Assembly (NCBI GenBank): GCA_020284085.1
Contig: JACEVL010001161.1
Span: 3,147,344-3,211,343, forward strand
Source: Aporrectodea caliginosa
Taxonomy: Eukaryota; Annelida; Clitellata; Crassiclitellata; Lumbricidae
Direction: 5' to 3'
Length of the DNA stretch: 64,000 bases
Of the stretch, positions 58,417 to 64,000 are shown piece by piece. The notes beneath the pieces are model-generated. The model saw nothing but the letters and a program-made list of their open reading frames with translations, was not told where the DNA came from and did no database searches. The position numbers were made by a program, and so were the translations under genes. Position 1 is the stretch's first letter; each line of letters starts with the position of its first letter.

Positions 58417-59560
58417 TCTTGTTAGTTTTTAATGTGCTTACTTTCCAGCTGGTCCTGTTGCCTTGACCCTTTCCCTGTTTCTCCATTGGTGTTTGGTTGT
58501 GTGTGTTGTCATCTTCTTGTGTTCCCTTGTTTTTCTGTTATGCCCCTACAGGTATCACTTGTTATGCAGTGTTGACTCTACAGTGGCATTAAGGACACAG
58601 GGCTCAAACAAGTGGTTAAATATTCAAGATTGGTGTTGGTTTGGCAGTTCATGACGTTTGGGAGATACAAATGTTGAGGATTTCACGGGATATTAGAGGC
58701 ATTGTTGTTAATGAGTTATAAACCACAGTCATAATTAATAATGGTATGTATGGCAATTGAAAATCCAAGTCTGCTAATGCCTTATATGCATTTGGAAGTT
58801 TATTTTGGGGCTGCATGTTGTATAAGCAGGGTTATTGCATGCAGCTGGTAACAGATGGCTTTCACGTGAAGTCATGACATTTGTTCTGCTTCAACTCTAG
58901 ATTTTGTTTTCAACTGCAGAATGAGACATCATCAACACTTTAACAGTACAGGGCCGTCCATTTAGTACGTACGCAAAATTCCGGGGAAAATTGACCCCTC
59001 CGCATACGCAAGCGTACTTTTAGCACCCCCCCCCCCATCTGCGTACGTACGCTTGACACGCACCCCCCCCAATCCAATAGAACGGTCTATATCCTGACTG
59101 AATAGGCAGGCGTCCAAGCTGTCGGGAATCAGTACACAGCTGCAAGACAGTTAATAGCAGTCAGAAGTAAGGGGCATACAAGTGTGTGGTCCTTTCCCAC
59201 AGCCCTACTTAGCTCTATTAATTGCCTGATCGCTGAACTGTGACTCATTTGAAGAAAGGCCAATATAGACAGTATTATCGAGGATTACCCCCCCCTTCCT
59301 ATGCGTACGCAAGCATACGCAATCAGGTGCATTTGGGCTACCCCCTCGATGCGCGCATACTAAATGGATGACCCCTACCGTAGTATCCTGCATTTAATGT
59401 TAGGTTGTGCTCACAATCTGATGATTTGCTTTACAGTATTGACAAATTGTAAGCATGTGTTTGCATTCTCCTGTTTTGATGTTTTTATTTTGTACCAGTT
59501 GCTTCTCAACTGCCTAAGTTTTGAAATTTTTGCTTTATTAATAAACTTATGTAATGGTGT
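58417..59560 (+). promoter_or_regulatory. MTUS: 3' UTR of the CAP-Gly/MTUS gene with poly(A) signal
   Basis: Non-coding sequence follows the stop codon. A canonical AATAAA lies at 59540-59545. If that signal is used, the MITE at 58950-59375 is inside the 3' UTR. Confidence 0.45.
58950..59375. mobile_element. ~426-bp MITE with GGGCCGTCC-type ends
   Basis: The left end AGGGCCGTCCATTTAGTACG and the right end, whose reverse complement is GGGGTCATCCATTTAGTATG, are imperfect inverted repeats, with TAC on both flanks. Inner ends share CGCATACGC/GCGTACG words and poly-C runs. The termini resemble the MITE at 22138-24153 (GGGCCGTCCAT), so the two probably belong to related Harbinger/ISL2EU-like families. 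Confidence 0.7.
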
Positions 59561-62500
59561 AAAGTTTGCTGGCTTATATCGTTGACATGTTTTTCCGAAG
59601 CATTGTGACACTAGATGTTATTGCATAAAATACTTAATATTTCATGGTTGATAATACTGTTGAAATTCATAATAATTTTAAAAAAAATTCCAGTTCCTAA
59701 GTAGATGGTAATAATTTAAAAACCTTTTGCAGATACCTAGTCACAAGTTCAGTCTATATGCCTTTTTGGTCATATATAACATTCACAAAATTTCTTGTTC
59801 CTGGTCACATTGTTGATACATATTCAAAACATAATGGTTTTACTTGTTCACAAGTATTCTTCTGTTGAAACCTAGTCAAGAATTATATCCGACTTGAAAG
59901 CTAGTCTGTGTTTTGGCTTTATTCTTGGCTGGACATACTGTTGATCTCTGGAAATGCTTTGGGGAGACTAGCAGCCCAATTAGCTTCATTTGTTGAACCT
60001 AAGTGAGTTATGTTCTTGATACATATCTTGTGTATTCCATAATTTTTGTTGTTTATTGTATGTTTTCTAGTTTCGTCAGTAGCTTAGTCAGCTGCGTTCA
60101 TTGTTCTGTTTCACTCCATCTGTGACTAACTTGAAATTAGAGTGTCCTTTACCAGTAGAGTTATTTTGCGTTTGATTGTTGGTGAATGCAGTGTATTCGT
60201 GCAGTTTGGACGTCATAATTGCATTGTTTCTTGTTATTTAATTAAACAGACGTACCGGACTACCGGTAACTAACAATTCAGTAGTTTTCAGATTTATGGT
60301 AAAATGCTTTACAGTTAGTGTGAGATTACATTGACTTCAAATCATGGTAAGACCCATCTGAAAAATAATTTAATCTCCATCCTGTTTCAGTTTGTCACAA
60401 TTAATTGACAAAAGTCGATGTGAAGAGCACATTACATGTACTTTAAGTTGTAACTATAAGCAGCAGATTAATTGTTATGCAGTTACTCTTTTGTTTGTGA
60501 GTGGATGGGCTTTGGCAACAAAGTTCTTGTGTCCAACAATTTCTTCAACAGAATCTAAATGAACAGTGGGCGGCGTGTTGGTGGCCAATGCAATAATTGA
60601 AACGGCTGTTTTGTTGAAATAATTTGGCCCATGTTTAGAAGGGATTCATGTGAAGGCCACTGATACCATTTCATGTGTTGCTTTTGTGGTGGTAGCGTTT
60701 TGACAATTTTGACATTCTGTGCTTTTATGATGGCAGTGTACACTGTATATGCATCTAAGTTTTCTGAAGCTGCTTTTTAATTATTTGCTTTTTAAGAGAA
60801 ACATTTACCAAATATTTGAAAATGTCCTACATTGTTTGCATATTTTTTATAAATCAAGGAAGTAGTATTCCAGTGTGAGCTAAGTTATGCTTTTGTCGCC
60901 CAGCACTATAAGTTGTACTCACATAATGCATTGACTAAAGACGCCAATCATCGTCGATATGACGGCGTCGTTAAATAAACGAATTTAAGTAAGCATTGAC
61001 TAAATCGTGGTGTTAAATTTTGGCTGGCATTTTGATCGATTGTCTGCAGCTTTGATATTAGACCCTTGCTTGGCTCAGATCCTATGCAAAGAAAGTAAAC
61101 AGCTGATATGCAATAATTTACTGTCCTGTTAACTAGTAATTGGCGAAATTTTATAATCTTAGCCTTGCATGACCGCAAGGCCTACTAGAGTCCTACTGTT
61201 ACTTAACAGTATTGTCAGTGTTAAATTTTAGCCGGTACTGTGAATAACTGTCTACTGCACTCACTGTTCCAGACTATGATGTTACAATTTTATCTGCTAC
61301 AGCATATCAGATGTTTGGATTTGGACCTTATAGGCATAGATGGGCCTTGCTTGCAGAATGTAGCAACGCTTTGTAGTGTTATACAATACATTGTACGAGG
61401 GTAGGAAGGAAGCCACATTGACACTACAAGGGCGTGAGGATCGCTTTCAGCGGTTCAATCCCCTAGTGGGGAAAGAAAGGTTTGCCTCTGCCTTGCATGG
61501 AAATAGGTCATGGTCAGATGCTGTGAGATTACTCTCCAGCAGTTTCAATTACATTTATATGTTAGGATAAATCAGCCGCCACCAACACCGAGAGCTTGTT
61601 ATTGCATAACTGACCTCAACAAACTGTAATAATATACTGGTTTGATTTAGTTATTTAAACAATAATTATTAAACAGTTAAAACTTGTCAAATGATGAGAT
61701 TACACAATGCAAAATGACACAATTGATTATTATCGTGTTCAGTGTGTCTTAGTGGTGCTTCAACTTAGCTTCGTGTATTTTTGCCTGATTAACGCTTCTT
61801 GGTACTAGCATGCAATCTCCTAGCATGAATCAAAACAAAACTAGGCCTTAGATTATTGCATTGGCGTCCAACATCCATCTGCATGCTATTTGTTGCAGAA
61901 ATTCCATTATAATTTGTTCTTGTAGTGAAAGTTTGTTTAGTGAAAGTTTAATACTTGGGGTCATGAATGATGATTGATAACTCAGGATTTTTTTCCAAAA
62001 CTATAAAATAACATGGTACATAAAACATGCAGTTGTAAGACGTGTGTATCCGAGATACCAACGATGGCCTACACATACATGGAGCCATCACATATAAAAA
62101 TCATTGGTGTTTTGCAATTATCTCTGATGTTAAATTTATTGATGCCTCAGAATCAAAAACTATGAAAGCACAGTTGTTCATTTCGTTGTCTGTAAAATTC
62201 TTTAATATCATTGATCTTATGATTGGAGAATTTAAGAAGAAGAAAGTAAAACGAAGAAGGGTAATAAAGCGAGGTAAATGGAGAGTAATGCAGAGGAGGA
62301 GGAAGACAGAGCGATTAGATCACTCGAGTAGTGTTCTGTGCAATTCTGATGGCTTCCAGTCAACAGATCATTTGAACCTGGGTGGAGTGCTGAAATAGAT
62401 GACAAAAGAATAGAAACATGTAGCAAGAGGCTGCCCCAGAAAGCAAAAGCACACGAGGAGAATAACTCTACAACATACCACAATCATCCCTGAGGCATTT

Positions 62501-62960
62501 CTATTCGCTTAGTTAACTACGCACTACTCTGAAAACAAATTCCCAAAACAATTTCATGATTATTAAATAGAAAGTGCAAAACTCTTGTATAACACAATCT
62601 TCGAGGGAAGGCAATAATTAATCAGACTGCAGTTTAACTAAATTTCTTATGCTACGTGTCATGCTAAATGGAGAGCTCTAATGTCTATTGTTTAAAAAAG
62701 CAATTTTAGTAGAGTGCATGCTGAGGAGTACAACAGTCAACTGCTGCTTGATCATTCTTTCCCACTTCTGTACCAGCAGCCAATATCTTCTTCGTCCTCC
62801 TCTTCCTCGTCATAAGTGCCTGAATTTCCAGCTTCTCCTCAGGCATGTCGGATGTTCCACTGACGAAGGCAACTGTCTTGGCCAGTCGAAACCAGAGTGT
62901 TGTTATCAATCCAGTTTACTCGAGTGACCTGGCTCATTGGGTGAGCACCTACCAGGTTTA
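59561..62960. other. intergenic DNA, no gene recognised
   Basis: AT-rich with scattered short frames, none carrying a recognisable domain. GATATGACGGCGTCGTTAAA then TAAACGAATTTAAG near 60955-60990 looks like the 3' tail of a retroposon. GATGTTCCACTGACGAAGGC then AACTGTCTTGGCCAGTCGAA near 62847-62890 resembles a retroelement-associated sequence. Both are weak calls. Confidence 0.4.
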
Positions 62961-62969
62961 GAAAAACAG

Positions 62970-63465
62970 AAGTATGTATTCAATGCAAACATCAACGTAA
63001 ATAGCTCGTACAACTGAATGGCATTATTTCATTCAATGCCATTTAGTGCTGAAGTCAACACAAATCCTGAGTTAATAGCTAATATTCAAAGCGGCGCGTG
63101 AACATTAAAAGTAAACATTCAACAAAAACGTCTATTCAGTGCAACAGTCAACACAATTTATAGATAAATATGCATTAAAACACTGAACACTCAAAATACA
63201 AGTCAACTAGTATTCGGTGCAACAGTCAACATTTGCTAAAATCCAGCGTTGTAACATCTCGAAGTTTGAACAGCGGCCTCATCAGAATGCCCCATGGTTT
63301 TATTGAGCAATGACTACATCAACTGATGCTCGTTGTTCACTGACCAATTTGTCATTGTTAATAGTGCATCATAACAATGACACCCTAGCCAGAGTATATT
63401 AGAATAGACAACAGTAGTATTCAGAGCAACAGTCAACAAAATACAACAGTCAATAACATCTGTGG
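62970..63465. repeat. irregularly spaced TATTCAGTGCAACAGTCAAC motif
   Basis: The ~20-bp word recurs as ATTCAATGCAAACATCAAC (~62980), a weaker TTTAGTGCTGAAGTCAACAC (~63042), TATTCAGTGCAACAGTCAAC (~63133), TATTCGGTGCAACAGTCAAC (~63212) and TATTCAGAGCAACAGTCAAC (~63418), with ACAACAGTCAATAAC just after. Spacings are about 60, 90, 80 and 205 bp, so this is not a regular tandem repeat and the spacers are unrelated. It is not a CRISPR array. Confidence 0.6.
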
Positions 63466-64000
63466 TATACCAGCAAAATTATTTAAAGCCAGTAAACTTT
63501 ACACCAACCGCATCACAGGCTACAATGCTCCATTTAAAATATAATTACAAATCCAAGTAACAGTGAATCATGTTCAAGCTCACTCTCGTAGTCACCCAAG
63601 CAACCCTATAAACCTACAAAGATGCACATCCAGAAAGCTCCATTTTTATTACTCTTACATTGATCCATATTCCCCAGATGAACTCACTAGTTGTTTCTCA
63701 CACAAATTCTGAACTTTCGTCACCCATACACCAGATGAAACGAGAGCTACTCTCTTTTGTTGATTTATGTCTTCTGTAATCTGTGTTTTTGTTAATTGTT
63801 TAATCGTCTCATAACATGTACATGTACAGTGCAGTGTGTTTGTCAGGCGCTTCATTAAAGAATAAATATTATTATTATGATCTGTAAATCTGTTTAATGA
63901 TTCAATTAACAGCCTTTATTCAACTAAATGAGCTGCAGACATTAACAAAGATCCTTAGACTGTTTGACAGGGCTCTACTCACCCTTGACAACCTGATACT
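63466..64000. other. right edge of the window, nothing recognised
   Basis: AT-rich. A 66-codon minus-strand frame at 63655-63855 has no recognisable content, and an AATAAATATTATTATTATG word near 63860 could be a poly(A) signal or repeat tail. Confidence 0.4.

Noticed and set aside
62970..63465. CRISPR-like array
   Set aside because: Spacers vary from about 60 to 205 bp, repeats are imperfect, and the genome is eukaryotic.

Overview
This is an animal nuclear genome window. The genes have many introns (GT-AG, mostly 0.3-2 kb) with phase-compatible exons, the spacers are AT-rich, and there are numerous LINE 3' ends, hAT-type elements and microsatellites. No bacterial, organellar or viral gene organisation was seen. 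The gene set and the repeats (LINE 3' ends with AATAC tails and 'TATATAGCGCC'-type 3' regions, and abundant TAGGCCTA octamers) suggest a marine invertebrate, either a non-vertebrate deuterostome or a lophotrochozoan. I cannot name the species from the sequence alone.

Three protein-coding genes on the + strand can be reconstructed exon by exon. (1) HGS/Hrs, the ESCRT-0 subunit, has 15 exons at 2198-14103 and lacks only its short first exon: VHS, FYVE, UIM, coiled-coil core, P/Q-rich tail and a terminal clathrin box. (2) A three-exon secreted Ly6/uPAR (Quiver-like) GPI-anchored protein of 146 aa lies at 31422-35307. (3) A 12-exon, 1596-aa microtubule plus-end protein lies at 45828-58416. It has an N-terminal CAP-Gly domain, two SKIP (SxIP-type) EB-binding motifs, and a C-terminal coiled coil ending in the MTUS1/ATIP signature. 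A possible fourth gene starts at the left edge on the - strand (333 to beyond 1).

Between HGS and the Ly6 gene lies a mobile-element and satellite zone. It starts with a 148-bp hAT MITE, then a ~5.57-kb minisatellite of a 27-bp unit (about 205 copies, 15356-20930). Next come a (CA)n tract and a 2.0-kb nested insertion: a truncated hAT with a perfect 8-bp target duplication inside a TTA-flanked MITE. This is followed by GGTCTT-rich repeats, more hAT MITEs, AT microsatellites and a stretch strongly enriched in AGGCCT/TAGGCCTA (about 21-31 kb). Between the Ly6 gene and the CAP-Gly/MTUS gene (36-45.5 kb) lie degenerate LINE reverse-transcriptase 3' ends on both strands, one nested in another, and two hAT elements with exact 8-bp target duplications (38131-39268 and 40942-41364).

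The three genes have unrelated roles: endosomal sorting, cell-surface signalling and microtubule dynamics. I see no sign that they are functionally linked. The most notable items are the CAP-Gly plus MTUS domain combination, the very large minisatellite, the nested transposons, a tiny TTAA-flanked palindromic MITE family in the HGS introns, and the TAGGCCTA enrichment.
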